In this document: piece by piece, positions 1-10,282 of the stretch
Position numbering within the stretch: the first letter of the stretch is position 1
Layout: each line of letters begins with the position of its first letter
Assembly (NCBI GenBank): GCA_951799425.1
Contig: OX637409.1
Coordinates: 16,285,460-16,349,459 of the forward strand
Direction of reading: 5' to 3'
From: Ilex aquifolium
Lineage: Eukaryota; Streptophyta; Magnoliopsida; Aquifoliales; Aquifoliaceae
Length of the DNA: 64,000 nt
Made by a program: the position numbers and the translations under genes
Notes under the pieces: model-generated
Database searches by the model: none
What the model was told of the DNA's origin: nothing
The model's input: only the letters and a program-made list of their open reading frames with translations

Positions 1-1
1 A

Positions 2-425
2 ATAAGAAGTCCCAACCCTTCAACTTCAATATCAACCTTCTCTTCCTCTTTTGGCGGCACCAACAGTGGTGGTTCTGGTTCAACAGACAACACTGCCGGC
101 CTTGCGGCGATTTCCGACAAACATACCCAACAAAAATGGCTTGGGACTTTGCCGCGCGGAGGCTAATACGGTGCCTGTGAATGAAACTGCCACTGCCGGA
201 ATTGATGGTGGTTGCCGGAAGGAAGAGTGGGCGGCAGAGCTCCAGTCTATTCCGGCTGGGCTAGAGGTGGGTCCTGGAGGGTCCGACAGATTTGGGCTTG
301 GATTGGAAGATTGGGACAGCTTGTTGGCCGAATCTGGCCAAGACCAGTTTCTTCTCCGGTGGATTTCTGGAGTCGTCGACGACAGTTTGTTGCAGAGTGA
401 AAATCCTAATGAGATCGAGCGCAAT
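2..425 (+). pseudogene. HAM/SCL6-type GRAS transcription factor fragment, frameshifted
   Basis: Two overlapping plus-strand frames together resemble the variable N-terminal region of HAIRY MERISTEM (SCL6/22/27) GRAS proteins. The first frame (from base 2) reads a Ser/Gly-rich stretch with GSGSTDNTAGLAAISD and stops at 164-166. The second frame takes over at about 145 and gives IPAGLEVG followed by GLGLEDWDSLLAESGQ and FLLRWISGVVDD, the family's conserved segment just before the GRAS domain. The GRAS domain and the miR171 site are absent; after about 400 the frame runs into a minisatellite. A frameshift is needed at about 145-165. The window starts inside it, so its 5' side is unknown. It could be a decayed paralogue or a TE-captured fragment. 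Family assignment is from remembered motifs, not a search. Confidence 0.68.
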
Positions 426-617
426 GAAATCGGATTTGATATGTCCGCTTTCTCGCTGAAGTCGGATTTGATAAGTCCGCTTTTACACTAAAGTCGGATT
501 TAGGAAATCCGCTTTTTAACTGTAGTCGGATTTAATAAGTCCGTTTTTACACTGAAGTCGTATTTACGGATTCCGCTTTTATGTGAAATCGGATTTCGTA
601 CATCCGCTTTCAAAACA
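426..617. repeat. 32-bp minisatellite, about 6 units
   Basis: Six head-to-tail units of 32 bp (one of 31) start at about 426, 458, 490, 522, 554 and 585. Each follows the pattern AGTCGGATTT, six variable bases, TCCGCTTTT, so each unit is itself a small imperfect inverted repeat (GTCGGATTT against AAGTCCGC). The array begins inside the GRAS-like reading frame. Downstream (618-690) are two looser repeats of GGTATTTTGGTAAATAAGTT type. Confidence 0.8.
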
Positions 618-888
618 GTGGTATTTTGGTAAATAAGTTTAAAACGGCGGTAGATTGGTAATTAAGTTTCAATATTGCCGTCCTTTGGTAATAGATTCCT
701 CATTTTCTAGTGTGCTATATCTTTTGTTCCGTAGGTATAAATTAATTATATCGATAAAAAAAAAAGGAAAATAGAAGAAAGTTCAAAACGCGTCCACTAG
801 AGCATACAAAGGAATTGTCAAAGAGAATCAATCACCCTTACCGTTAAACTAAAAAAAAAAAATTTCCCCAAATTTATTAGTTAGTTTC
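618..888. other. AT-rich spacer
   Basis: Apart from the loose repeats at its start, this stretch holds A-rich runs (758-772, 850-861) and no open frame or recognisable element. Confidence 0.5.
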
Positions 889-1089
889 AAATAATGTGAC
901 AAATTCACACAACTAACGAGATATAATTGAACCCCTTATTTGTTTGGGTTGAGAAATTGTCGAACTCATCAAATCCAAATTTAAGCCTCAAATTTTGTTA
1001 AAGTTATTGTTCTTATTAAGTATTATCCTTAATGGTTTGTTTGGTAATAATGATGAAAAAAAAGAAGTGATAAAGTTTGACTTTTCATC
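889..1089. repeat. Segmental duplication copy B, left arm
   Basis: This matches 30,900-31,103 closely and in the same orientation, starting at CAAATAATGTGACAAATTC and ending at AGTTTGACTTTTCATC. In the other copy the sequence continues directly into what is found here only at 9,731-9,965. About 8.6 kb has therefore been inserted into copy B at this point. The 16-bp string AGTTTGACTTTTCATC is present at both edges of the insertion (1,074-1,089 and 9,731-9,746). Confidence 0.82.
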
Positions 1090-1756
1090 CGATCCACGGG
1101 TCCCATGTTTTTACTACTTAGGCTCCAGTGGTAGTGTGGTGACGGACTACTCTAATGCTCTGTTTGGTATGATAGAAAAATAGAAGGATGGAAAGTTGAA
1201 ATGATAGAAAGTTAGAAAGATAAATAAAACATCATGTTTGGTAAGGAAGAAAATTAGGAAGGATGGAAAAGTGGATGAATTAACGTTCCTTCCAACTCAT
1301 CAAAATCAATCCCTCCAAAATCGGAAGGAACATAGATAGAAAGTTAATTATTTGTGTTGAGATGTATCTTATTTGTCTATATATCTTTTGATATATACAT
1401 AGGGCGTGTTTGGGGCAAGGGATAAAGTGGGATAACCACTAGTTGGATTGGGTTACACTGTCCGGTGGCCCACATATCCTTGGTTTGGATCCACTTTTCT
1501 GAATGGGATACGCGTTGGGCTGAATTCCTCGGCCCGTAGACTTTTCTCTCATTTATCCCATCTGACCCACTTTCTTGTATCCCACAAAAACTTTGGGATT
1601 AGTTAGCCCAATTCCCGGATTAGACTTGGAATGACTATAATACCCTGTACAGTAGCAAATCTAGGGTTTTTTTACTCCTCCACTTTTTTTTGTCTTCATC
1701 AGCTCCTCATTGGTCATCTCTTCCCACAAGCGGCGCCCACTGGTCCCCATTGCAAG

Positions 1757-1763
1757 GTATATA

Positions 1764-1795
<32 letters not shown>

Positions 1796-1820
1796 GCCTT
1801 GTCGCTTTCTCCCTCTCTAC

Positions 1821-1912
<92 letters not shown>
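1757..1912. repeat. (TC)n then (TA)n microsatellite
   Basis: A CT-rich run (about 1,757-1,797) is followed by long TA tracts (about 1,823-1,912), just inside the presumed first intron of the Harbinger element. Open frames across it (1,631-2,189) encode only Ser/Leu and Ile/Tyr runs and are not genes. Confidence 0.9.
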
Positions 1913-1914
<2 letters not shown>

Positions 1915-3600
1915 CTATCACTATGGCACCCCTCTCCTTGAAAACCAAAACTCAATCTCCATCTACATCTCAGTACTCTCCTTCACTTCAGATTTTGTGT
2001 AGATTTGTGATTGTTGGTTCATATCTCAGTTGTGGGTTGGTGTTTTTGGCCTATGGATGTGTTGGGTGGTTGGTGATTGATGGCTTCATTGTTAGTGACA
2101 GTGGAGGTAGATCCATTATAAAATCGAGTTGGGTTTTGAGTAGGCTAAAAACTACAACTAAATGCAAAATTAAATCTAATATACACTAAACCAAACTAAA
2201 TGTACAGAAAATCAGTACCAAAACATGTATTGACTGACTGTTTGATGAACATAAAATTTTTTAAATATAGTGCTCAGACAATGAACTTGGTCTTTGTTTT
2301 TTTGGTGGTTTTTGAAAGATACTTGAATGATGTATGCCGAGCATCAACAGTAATTCCTGATATGTGTGAATGTGAGCAATGTGGTTCTTTTACTTAGATC
2401 AATACTAATTCATGATTGAAAGGCCATGGACAGGATCCAGTTGCTTGTGGTTAAGCATCTGAGAGCTCTTCATTAGTGTTTCAGTCCAAAACACTAATGA
2501 ACACCGACTGTTGAAGCTCCATGTAGTAGGTGAACTAGCCGACTGAAAACCATATTGTTGATTCATTCAACTGTTATAGTGGTCAATCTTGATTTTATTT
2601 ATTTTTTAAATTTATATATCCTAGGCAAATAACATTATAGTCCCCCATTATATATCCTAGGAAAAAAGTGTCATCAAATTTCATATAAATGCCCATGATA
2701 TTGAATAATCCATGATCGACATTGCTATAACAATAATTGACACGATCATTCCAACTATAAATATTTGTATCACCAAGAAGGTGATGTATTCGTTAGGAGA
2801 AACTTTTTTAAAAAATTCAATATATTGTTTGAAATTATTTTATAGTTATCTAAATTACCTTTAATTATATTAAATCGGTTTAAAGAAAAAAAAATATCCA
2901 TGAAAGCTTAATATGTATCATTTTGGGTATTAATTGTTAGAGTAGTTCAAGACTTCAAGTGTATGAAAGCTGCAAGAGTTTGTAGGTAGTAAGCTAAAGT
3001 ATTAGTGTTATTTAGTTTACATAAATTCTTAATTTGAGTGTGAATTATTGATGCTTACGAGATAGTAAAAAGTCATACCCAGGATTTCATGTTTATTTCT
3101 TGGTCTATTCATATTGAAACCAATTAATTACAAGTGGGTGTTCTACTTTCCCAAGAACAGATAGAGAGAGACAAAGATAGATAGACACATAAACTACCTC
3201 ATGGGGATTATTTGTAATTGTTTATTATTTGATCTGGTATGTTTATTATTTTTAATATAGTTGTTACGTTCTTAACAGCATTTCAAATCAGGGGTTTCAC
3301 AATCAGCATTCAGGTACATATCTGTTTTGATTTATTTATTATTTATTTATTTATATTGTTACATTAGGCAATTAAAATGTTGTGGCAGATTGTATATTAC
3401 TGTTTTGACATGATTTTATTTACTGGTTATACATTGAATGAGGTTAGTTGTACATGTGTTGTAATTATAGTATCATATTGCTGTGTATTACTTTGTTACC
3501 CAAACAATTTCCGTTCAATATTGGATTTGTTTTTTGTTTACATATCCATGATGGGTGATAACAACATTATTGGATTTTTTTTTTGTTTCCATTGAATTAG
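1913..3600. other. Harbinger 5' region, probable long leader intron
   Basis: This is AT-rich sequence without a conserved frame between the leader exon and the transposase start. It ends in a good acceptor (GAATTAG) directly before 3,601, six bases ahead of the transposase ATG. Confidence 0.45.
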
Positions 3601-3606
3601 GTAACC

Positions 3607-5022
3607 ATGGATAGCGAGTACGAAGAATTATGTTTGTTACTTACCTTAATGCATAGGAGTATTCGGGAGATGGTAGTGGTGTTTAATCTTGTCGTCTCAA
3701 TAATGTTAATGATATGGGACATGGAACACAATAGTACAATATCCATGGTTCCACCATCTTTTAATAGGTCTAGATTACAGATTGAACACTTGCACCGTCT
3801 CATTGGGGAGAGTGACAGGACGTGTATAAGCCAACTAAGGATGGATAGGCATACGTTTATGGTCCTGTGTAATCTGGTCCGTGATGTTGGGCTGCTAAGA
3901 CCAACTAGGCACGTTAGTGTTGAGGAGATGGTGGCGATGTTCTTAAGTATTTTAGGTCATGATGACAAAAATCGACCAGTTAAGTTCAATTTCTTGCGCT
4001 CGGATGAAATCGTTAGTAGACATTTCAACAATGTCCTTACTGCGGTGTTAAGGCTACGCAGTTTATTGCTACAGTCCCCAGAACAAGTGCCCGAAAACAG
4101 TACAGATCCTAAATGGAAGTGGTTTAAGGTAATGACCATTTAACATTCAAGTCAATATTGATTATTTCAATTTTCATTTAACATAGATTTTTTTTCCTTT
4201 CATAAATATTTATAAACTTTTTTAATCACTTGGCTTTGTAGAATTGTGTGGGGGCATTAGATGGCACGTATGTTCCTGCCCGAGTACCGCTTGTCCATCA
4301 AGCTAGATATAGAACACGTAAAGGTGGTATAGCAACCAATGTGTTGGGTGTTTGTGCACCGAACATGAAGTTCATATACATGCTTCCTGGATGGGAAGGG
4401 TCAGCTGCTGATTCTAGGATATTGCGTGATGCGGTTAGTAGGCCAAATGGGTTGAAGGTAGCACGTGGTATGTAGCATATTATATATTTATTTTATAAGT
4501 ATGCTCACATTTACATGTGTTTGGTACGTGTAACAAATATATTTTTTATAAAACACAGGAACGTACTACCTAGTTGATGCGGGTTATACAAATGGTGATG
4601 GTTTTTTAGCACCATTCCGAGGTCAGCGATATCATATCCAAGAGTTTGGGGCTGCTTCTGCAGCACCCAGAAATCCCGAAGAATTGTTTAATTTGCGTCA
4701 TTCTGCTGCAAGGACTTCCATTGAGAGATGTTTTGCTTTGTTAAAAAATAGATGGGCGATTCTTAGGGCACCTTCCTACTACCCTGTGCGCACGCATAAC
4801 CGCATCATAGCTGCATGTTGTTTGTTACATAACTTAATTAGGAATGAAATGAGCGTTGACCCATTTGAGGAGGATTTGCCAGAAGAAATTCCTGTTGATG
4901 GTGAACATGCAGATGATATCATAGACATTGTTGAGACATCCACGGAATGGTCTACGTTTCGAAATCAGATGGCATTAGATATGTACAATGAGTGGAGAAG
5001 CAGTCGTGGACACACTACCTAA
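3607..5022 (+). CDS. PIF/Harbinger DDE nuclease-type transposase (3 exons)
   Basis: Predicted exons are 3,607-4,128, 4,242-4,467 and 4,559-5,022, all with GT/AG borders and compatible phases, giving about 403 residues. The start lies in the context AACCATGG. The catalytic triad of the DDE_Tnp_4 family is visible: Asp in GALDGTYV, Asp in GSAADSRIL and Glu in [14 protein letters not shown], with the conserved LVDAGY between the second and third. The N-terminal part (residues 50-120) has the helix-rich region ending in [16 protein letters not shown], typical of plant members. In this superfamily the protein works as a nuclease together with the Myb-like ORF2 product, which directs it to the element ends. 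No stop or frameshift interrupts it, unlike nearly every other TE gene in the window. Confidence 0.9.
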
Positions 5023-5235
5023 TTGGAGTACTTAGTATTTTATATTGTTTACTAATTTTATGACTTTATTAATGTAGACTTTGTGGGACACGAGGACCTG
5101 AATGTGTGACAATGTAATGTTGTATGCTCCTACTACGTGTTTTCCATTGCCAAGTGTCATGTTTAATCTAATTTTGTGATTTATAGATTTCAATTGCCAA
5201 TGATGTTGTTGTTGTTTTGTACAATAGAATAGACT

Positions 5236-6152
5236 ATGTCAGACACAATTGCAAGTACACAGTCAGAAAGGGGTGTTAGAAGGATATGGAGTACGGCTAA
5301 AGAGAATCAGCTGTTACAATCATTGAAGGAACTGTGCGTTAATGGGTGGAAGTGTCAAAATGGCACTTTCAGACCTGGATACTTACAAGCACTTGAGAAT
5401 AGCTTGAAAGTAGCGATTCCAGGTTGTGAGTTGCGCGCTTCGCCCCATATAGAGTCAAAGCTGAAAATATGGAAGAAAAATTACAACTCTCTATTTACCA
5501 TGATGGCCACATCAGGGTTTGGGTTCAACAGTACTGATAATAAGATCATGGTTGACGGCGACGACATATGGCAAGACTACTTGAAGGTGAAATTTACCTT
5601 TAACCAACAATTTAACTAGGTTTCATTTTAATATGTTACAACATAGTTTTAATTATTGTAAAGGCTGATAATAATTGTAAATATATATTGTAGAAAGATC
5701 GAAATGCAAAAGACATGCGAGATAAATCGTGGCCTTACTTCAATGACTGGGGTGTTATATTTGGCAAGGACCGGGCAACCGGAGAGTTCGCTATCGATAT
5801 TGAAGACATGGTTGGCGATGCCGAGGTCGAAGCATCAATGAGGGAAGTTGACACAATGGAAGCACAAAATCCATTAGGAACAAATGTCCCGGCATCTAGT
5901 AGTGCAAATCATGGAGGTGATGATCCACCAGTTGCGGAACCAAGTGTTGCATCACCATGTTCAAATAAGAGAAAGAAAACTAAGGTGAGTAGTAATGCTT
6001 CTGACTCTATTGCAAAAAGTTTGGGAGACATGTCCAAGGTATTTGGTGAATATGTTCAAGAGAGTCGTAAGCAGCTGGACAATATTGCACATAGAGTTGG
6101 GTACATGCATGATGTTGCAGACGCACGAAGAAGAGTCAATGCGGAACTTTAA
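5236..6152 (+). CDS. Harbinger ORF2, Myb/SANT-like DNA-binding protein, premature stop
   Basis: Predicted exons are 5,236-5,586 and 5,694-6,152 (intron GT/AG, phase 0). The N-terminus carries the Myb/SANT-like domain found in Harbinger ORF2 and L10-interacting MYB proteins: WSTAKENQLLQSLKEL, then LKIWKKNYNSLFTMM, then WPYFNDWGVIFGKDRATGE just after the intron. A basic patch NKRKKTK (about residue 195) could act in nuclear import. The frame stops at TAA 6,150-6,152. The same frame continues for 49 more codons to TGA 6,300-6,302 with sequence typical of the family C-terminus (SLPDYERPAWVGGLLW). One C-to-T change at a CAA codon would explain the truncation. In the superfamily this protein binds the transposase and the terminal repeats; the SANT region is intact here. 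Confidence 0.85.
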
Positions 6153-6675
6153 AAGATTAATGGTTTGTCTATGGTTGATCGTCATGCGGCACTTTATAAG
6201 ATTTGTTCTGACCCAGTCAAAGTTGACATCTTCTTCAGTTTGCCGGATTATGAGAGACCGGCATGGGTTGGTGGCCTATTGTGGCAGCAACCACAACATT
6301 GATAAAAATTTTCATGTGTATCGTTTGCCTAGGCCACCACCTAACATCTTTTTTTGCTAAGAATGTGTCTGTGATTTTTGTGATGTTGAATGTAACCTGA
6401 TATGTGGATGTAGTTGAAGAACATGAACAATTGCTAAACACTTTGATGATGTTCGAAGTTCTATTTTGTTGGTATATTTTTGGGTGTGTATGTAACAAAT
6501 ATAATGCCATATATATAATATTCGGTTCGAGTATGTGTACGTTTTTCATAGAACTTATTTTTGTAAATAAGTTTTAAATGGGACGTTGTTAATATGGCCA
6601 AATATGCATTTTAGTGTAATAATGTTCCAACGTCTTTTCAGTAACAACAGCTTGCCTTTTGTTGTGTACATAGAT
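6153..6675 (+). other. ORF2 C-terminal remnant and spacer to ORF3
   Basis: Bases 6,153-6,302 hold the C-terminal codons of ORF2 cut off by the stop. The rest is AT-rich spacer. A good 3' splice site (TGTACATAG) lies immediately before the ORF3 start, so an upstream non-coding exon for ORF3 is likely somewhere in 6,320-6,640. Confidence 0.5.
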
Positions 6676-7071
6676 ATGAACAGGAAACAACGTTGGTATG
6701 TAGTATTCATTGGACGACAGGTTGGTATTTACGAGTCATGGGTGGAATGTCATGCGCATGTTAATAGGTATCCAGGTGCATTATACAAATCTTATGATTC
6801 GTATGCTGAGGCAGAAACAGCATTGACATTGCATAGTGCACGACATGAAGTTGAAGTACCCAATGCGATGCCTTTTCATCCGCCTGCACCTACGGACAAT
6901 GTCGTGGACGAAGGTGTTGTGAACAACGATGAAACACAAGGTCGTTCAGTTGGAACAAACGCGTACACACGTGATCTCATGTGGTGCATGATAAGTCTAT
7001 TCATGCTTATTGTGGGTATCGTGGTCACCCATATTGTCTACTATGTAATGGGTTATCGTGGGTTTGTTTAA
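6676..7071 (+). CDS. Harbinger accessory ORF3: RNase H1 N-terminal (viroplasmin-like) domain plus C-terminal membrane helix
   Basis: From ATG 6,676 the frame gives 131 residues; an acceptor-like TACATAG lies just before the start. Residues 5-52 (RWYVVFIGRQVGIYESW, then HVNRYPGALYKSYDSYAEAE) match the pattern of the RNase H1 N-terminal hybrid-binding domain, also called the caulimovirus viroplasmin domain: aromatic-rich start, G-x-x-x-G-I-Y, W-x-E-C, then PGA-x-YKS. No RNase H catalytic domain follows. After an acidic linker comes a strongly hydrophobic segment (about residues 98-125, MWCMISLFMLIVGIVVTHIV), so the protein looks tail-anchored. It sits between the two SANT-like genes in the same orientation. 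Its role is unknown. RNA/DNA-hybrid or dsRNA binding is the property of the family, not something shown here. Confidence 0.72.
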   Translation: MNRKQRWYVVFIGRQVGIYESWVECHAHVNRYPGALYKSYDSYAEAETALTLHSARHEVEVPNAMPFHPPAPTDNVVDEGVVNNDETQGRSVGTNAYTRDLMWCMISLFMLIVGIVVTHIVYYVMGYRGFV

Positions 7072-7305
7072 GTGGTTACCATAACAACAAGCATCTTTTA
7101 TTCATGTTTAGATAATATGTAATGACTTGTGTAACTGTTTTATGTAAACCTAAGTACCTTATGCTTTTTTTATCAACTATATTTGTGTAGTAATAAGTTA
7201 TTGACTATGTAATGTATGCATGTGATTCGTGTACTGTCGATATCATATTAGTCTTAAAATTATGTACGTTTGTACTCAAATTAATATGTAAAGTATATGT
7301 TGTAG

Positions 7306-7913
7306 TTGAAAATGAAGATCCCACAGATTTCGGAGGATGAAACAGACATCATTATCGACACATTATTAGAATTCAAGAATAAAGGAAAGTTACTTCCTGT
7401 GGGCCGTTACACTCATAAAATGATGGATGATTTGTTGCGTGTCGTTAAACGACGTTGTAGAGGGTTTACATTGTCGTTTACCGAACTGATTCGAATCATA
7501 TTCTTTTGGGAAAGACAATTCTTCACTATTACGTCAATGATTGATTCTGGCAATTTTACTTGGGATCCTTTGAAGAAGTCGGTCGTAACAGGACTAGGCA
7601 GAGGGCCTGTTGAGTATTTGGAGGTAAGCTACTTCATTCTTACAATTTTCCTTACGTTATTGTCAAGTATGAAATTCAGTTTCATAAATTTTTTTTTTTG
7701 GGCGTCCATTAACACATACTTTCATGTTAATAATTGTAGGAGGATGATTTTGCTTCACAATATTGTCTTCAACCATGCCCGAATTATGAATATTTCGGTG
7801 TTATATTTCTAAAAGATGAAGCAAGCTCAAGAAATGTTCTTAGTGACAGTGGAGGGAGTTCATCGTCAGTTAACTCTTACTATGACGGTGATATAGTAGT
7901 GATCGATGATTGA
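7306..7913 (+). CDS. Harbinger ORF4: divergent Myb/SANT-like paralogue of ORF2
   Basis: Predicted exons are 7,306-7,623 and 7,740-7,913 (intron GT/AG, phase 0), giving 163 residues. The protein aligns along its length with the SANT part of ORF2: TDIIIDTLLEFKNKG matches the first helix, DSGNFTWDP matches ATSGFGFNS, and NYEYFGVIFLKDEAS matches YFNDWGVIFGKDRAT. The intron lies at the same place and phase in both, after EYLE here and DYLK in ORF2. The first-helix Trp of ORF2 is missing and the tail is short, Ser-rich and acidic. No stop interrupts it. It is best read as a duplicated and diverged ORF2, perhaps a second DNA-binding or regulatory subunit. A captured host SANT gene is possible but the shared intron argues for duplication. 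Confidence 0.68.
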
Positions 7914-8672
7914 CTGTTGCTTATGTTCGGTCAGGTTGTCTTTTGTAATGGTAACTTATAATATATGTATGTATGACAATATATATGTGTATGTAGCAGC
8001 TGGGTAAGTATGTTTACCATTTTTTTGTATGCAACACACAATAGCGTGTGTGCGCGCTTCGCTCTTCGTACCTCCTTGTGTTGCTTTCGTTTTGTATGTA
8101 TACTTGAAGGCAACAAACAATATAAACATATCGGGTATGTGTAATTAAGTAGTACGCTGCCTTACTTTTGCTTCGTCTTTTGTATAAGGCTACATGTGGT
8201 AATAAAATATGTTTAGCTGTTTATCGATTTGTGTATATCGATTATTTTTTTAATTTTTTTAACAAATGTGGGACAATTTTATGAGCTAATTAATTACATT
8301 TATCTTTTTGGGAATTCCAAACATTAAAACCAAATTGTATTCGGTTTGTACAGTTGGTAACATAGATGAAAATTGGAATGAATTTTTAAGGTGGACAAAA
8401 TTAATAATATTGTCTCACCCAACATTGGCTTTGGATTGGATTAGAGTGAAGGGTAAAATTGTAATTTAATGTGAAAGGTAAGAAAATTTAGACAAAATAT
8501 AATGGTTTTTCCGTGGGACCCATAAAATACAAAAGTACTTTCCAAAGCAAGGATTGGATTGCACAACATTATTATTATTCTGTCTATGTCCCATGTACAT
8601 GGGTTTTCATTGGATTGGTTTGGATTCAAAATCCTAACCAATCCTATCCCCCACATATTTGCCAAACACACC
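7914..8672. other. Harbinger 3' region
   Basis: Non-coding AT-rich sequence between ORF4 and the right terminal repeat. Inside the right end, a stretch around 8,560-8,650 has inverted matches to the left end region (GGATTGGTT-type strings), consistent with subterminal repeats. Confidence 0.5.
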
Positions 8673-8819
8673 CATATATTATGTATACATTAATTTCATA
8701 TAAAAATACAATGATAAAATATGTATTATATATATATATATATTAAAAAATTTTAAAAAATAATAAAAAATAATAAAAAAATATTTTAAATTTAAAAAAA
8801 TATTTTTTTCCATCTTAAC

Positions 8820-9430
8820 TAGGGGTGAAAATTTTCGACTCAATACGATTACACGACTCGAACTCGACACGAATTTTATGACACGAACATGATTATAACT
8901 CGACACAAACTTGAAAATGACCTGACACGCGAATAAAAAATATAAAAGGCTCATATTCAGTTCAACCAGTCAAAATCAAAATTGACACCATCAACCCGTT
9001 TAGTTAAAAATAAACACTTTCTCTATTTTCTCGTTTGTATGGTAACACGAAACTAACATGTTTGACTAGTATTATAGACATAAAATGTTAATTATTTGTA
9101 ACTATTTATTAATCACTGACATAATTATTATATAAAAAAGATATTATTACTTATTATTATTATATTTATTTAAGTTAATTTTTAGTTTGTAGAAAAAATA
9201 TTAACATGGATTCAATTAAGTGAAAATAAAATATTAGCATTAAATTTTTTATTTAAAGTTTATGTGGGACAACACGTATACGAACACGAACACGAACACG
9301 ACAGGAAAATAAACAGGTCAACTCGCAACTCGACACGACACAATTAGTTAAATGAGTTGAGTTAGGTTTGACTAATGTTCGACACAAACCCGTAATAACT
9401 CAACACGACATGACTCGATTGTCACCCCTA
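8820..9430. mobile_element. Non-autonomous hAT element with 8-bp TSD
   Basis: Left end TAGGGGTGAAAAT and inverted right end TTGTCACCCCTA form hAT-type terminal repeats. The flanks ATCTTAAC (8,812-8,819) and ATCTTAGC (9,431-9,438) are an 8-bp target duplication with one mismatch. The 611-bp body contains scattered ACTCGACACGA-like strings near both ends and no gene. A truncated relative lies at 38,089-38,555. Confidence 0.82.
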
Positions 9431-9730
9431 ATCTTAGCCAGCACAAAAAAAAAAAAAAAATTTAGTCATTTTTATTTTCCATCCATCCAACCAAACACAA
9501 AAGAAAGAAAATGAATCATTCCTACTTTTCTTCCTTGAAGGATAGAAAGTGTATCTCTGCTACTTTTCATCCTTCCTACTTTCCATCATTTATACCAAAT
9601 GGAGCATAAATGAGTCTGTAGTTATGGCTAACCGAACATTCCACATCCGGGGAGGCCTTCATGGTCACGCCCATGGGGGTCACTATCTATTGGTCGTCCC
9701 CTCCCCCCTTTTTATCTTTCAAAAAAAAAA

Positions 9731-10282
9731 AGTTTGACTTTTCATCGTTCAAAAAAAAAAATACTTTTACTCTTTTTTGTTTGGTATAAAATATGAAAAA
9801 TAAAATAAATAATTTTTTATTATTTTATTTGACATAAGAAGAAAAAATGGATAAAAAATACGTCCAAATAATTACCTTAACATATTTACGGTAATTTGAA
9901 AAAAAATTAGATGTTATTTGTATTTTTTGGGAAAGCCCGCCCACATCACCATTCTTGGCTCACTAAAAGATGGTAAAAAGAAGTAATGAGTCTAAGAACT
10001 CGTTTGTAACTTTTGAACCCAGTTTTTCATCCGTTCTGTTGTTATATTTTTCACTGCAATTTGTTATTCTTCGTGTTTAGTGTGATCATTATCAGAGCTA
10101 TGAGTTTTGAAATTTGAAAGTTTTGCTGAAACTAGGTTATGAAATTTGGGTTTTTTCTTGTGGTGTGTTCTTGGATGTAGAGTTGCTAGATTCAAGAATC
10201 TATGGCTCAAGAAACCCTCGGTCTAGGTCTGGCCTGAACATAATCTAAATGAAGCGTTGACCAACACAATATTAGTTGGAGG
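9731..10282. repeat. Segmental duplication copy B, middle part
   Basis: Bases 9,731-9,965 match 31,088-31,325. Bases 9,990-10,282 match 51,750-52,025, the sequence downstream of the complete lectin receptor kinase, including TAGAGTTGCTAGATTCAAG and AATGAAGCGTTGACCAACAC. Between the two matching blocks copy A has about 0.87 kb that is absent here, plus the copia element. Confidence 0.8.

Larger units (their letters stand above)
1402..8673 (+). mobile_element. PIF/Harbinger DNA transposon with four genes
   Basis: The ends GGGCGTGTTTGG (left) and CCAAACACACCC (right) are 12-bp terminal inverted repeats with one mismatch. They are flanked on both sides by ATA, a departure from the usual TWA target site. 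The element is 7,272 bp. Inside are plus-strand genes for a DDE nuclease-type transposase (3,607-5,022), a Myb/SANT-like ORF2 (5,236-6,152), an RNase H1 N-terminal-domain protein (6,676-7,071) and a second SANT-like protein (7,306-7,913). A transcribed leader is likely at about 1,640-1,755, with a donor at GCAAG/GTATAT and an acceptor just before 3,601. The transposase is open, so this copy may be autonomous or recently so. Confidence 0.82.
1156..9606. mobile_element. Harbinger-type MITE, split by nested insertions
   Basis: The left end TGCTCTGTTTGGTAT (1,156) and the inverted right end ATACCAAATGGAGCA (ending 9,606) form terminal inverted repeats. They are flanked by TAA at 1,153-1,155 and 9,607-9,609, the 3-bp target duplication typical of PIF/Harbinger elements. 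Both arms continue as GGAAAGTAGAAGGATG-like inverted sequence. Removing the PIF element (1,402-8,673) and the hAT element (8,820-9,430) leaves only about 0.56 kb, so the host element is a MITE. Confidence 0.62.

Noticed and set aside
1631..2189. Three overlapping frames of 83-159 codons
   Set aside because: They are created by CT and TA microsatellites (Ser/Leu and Ile/Tyr runs).
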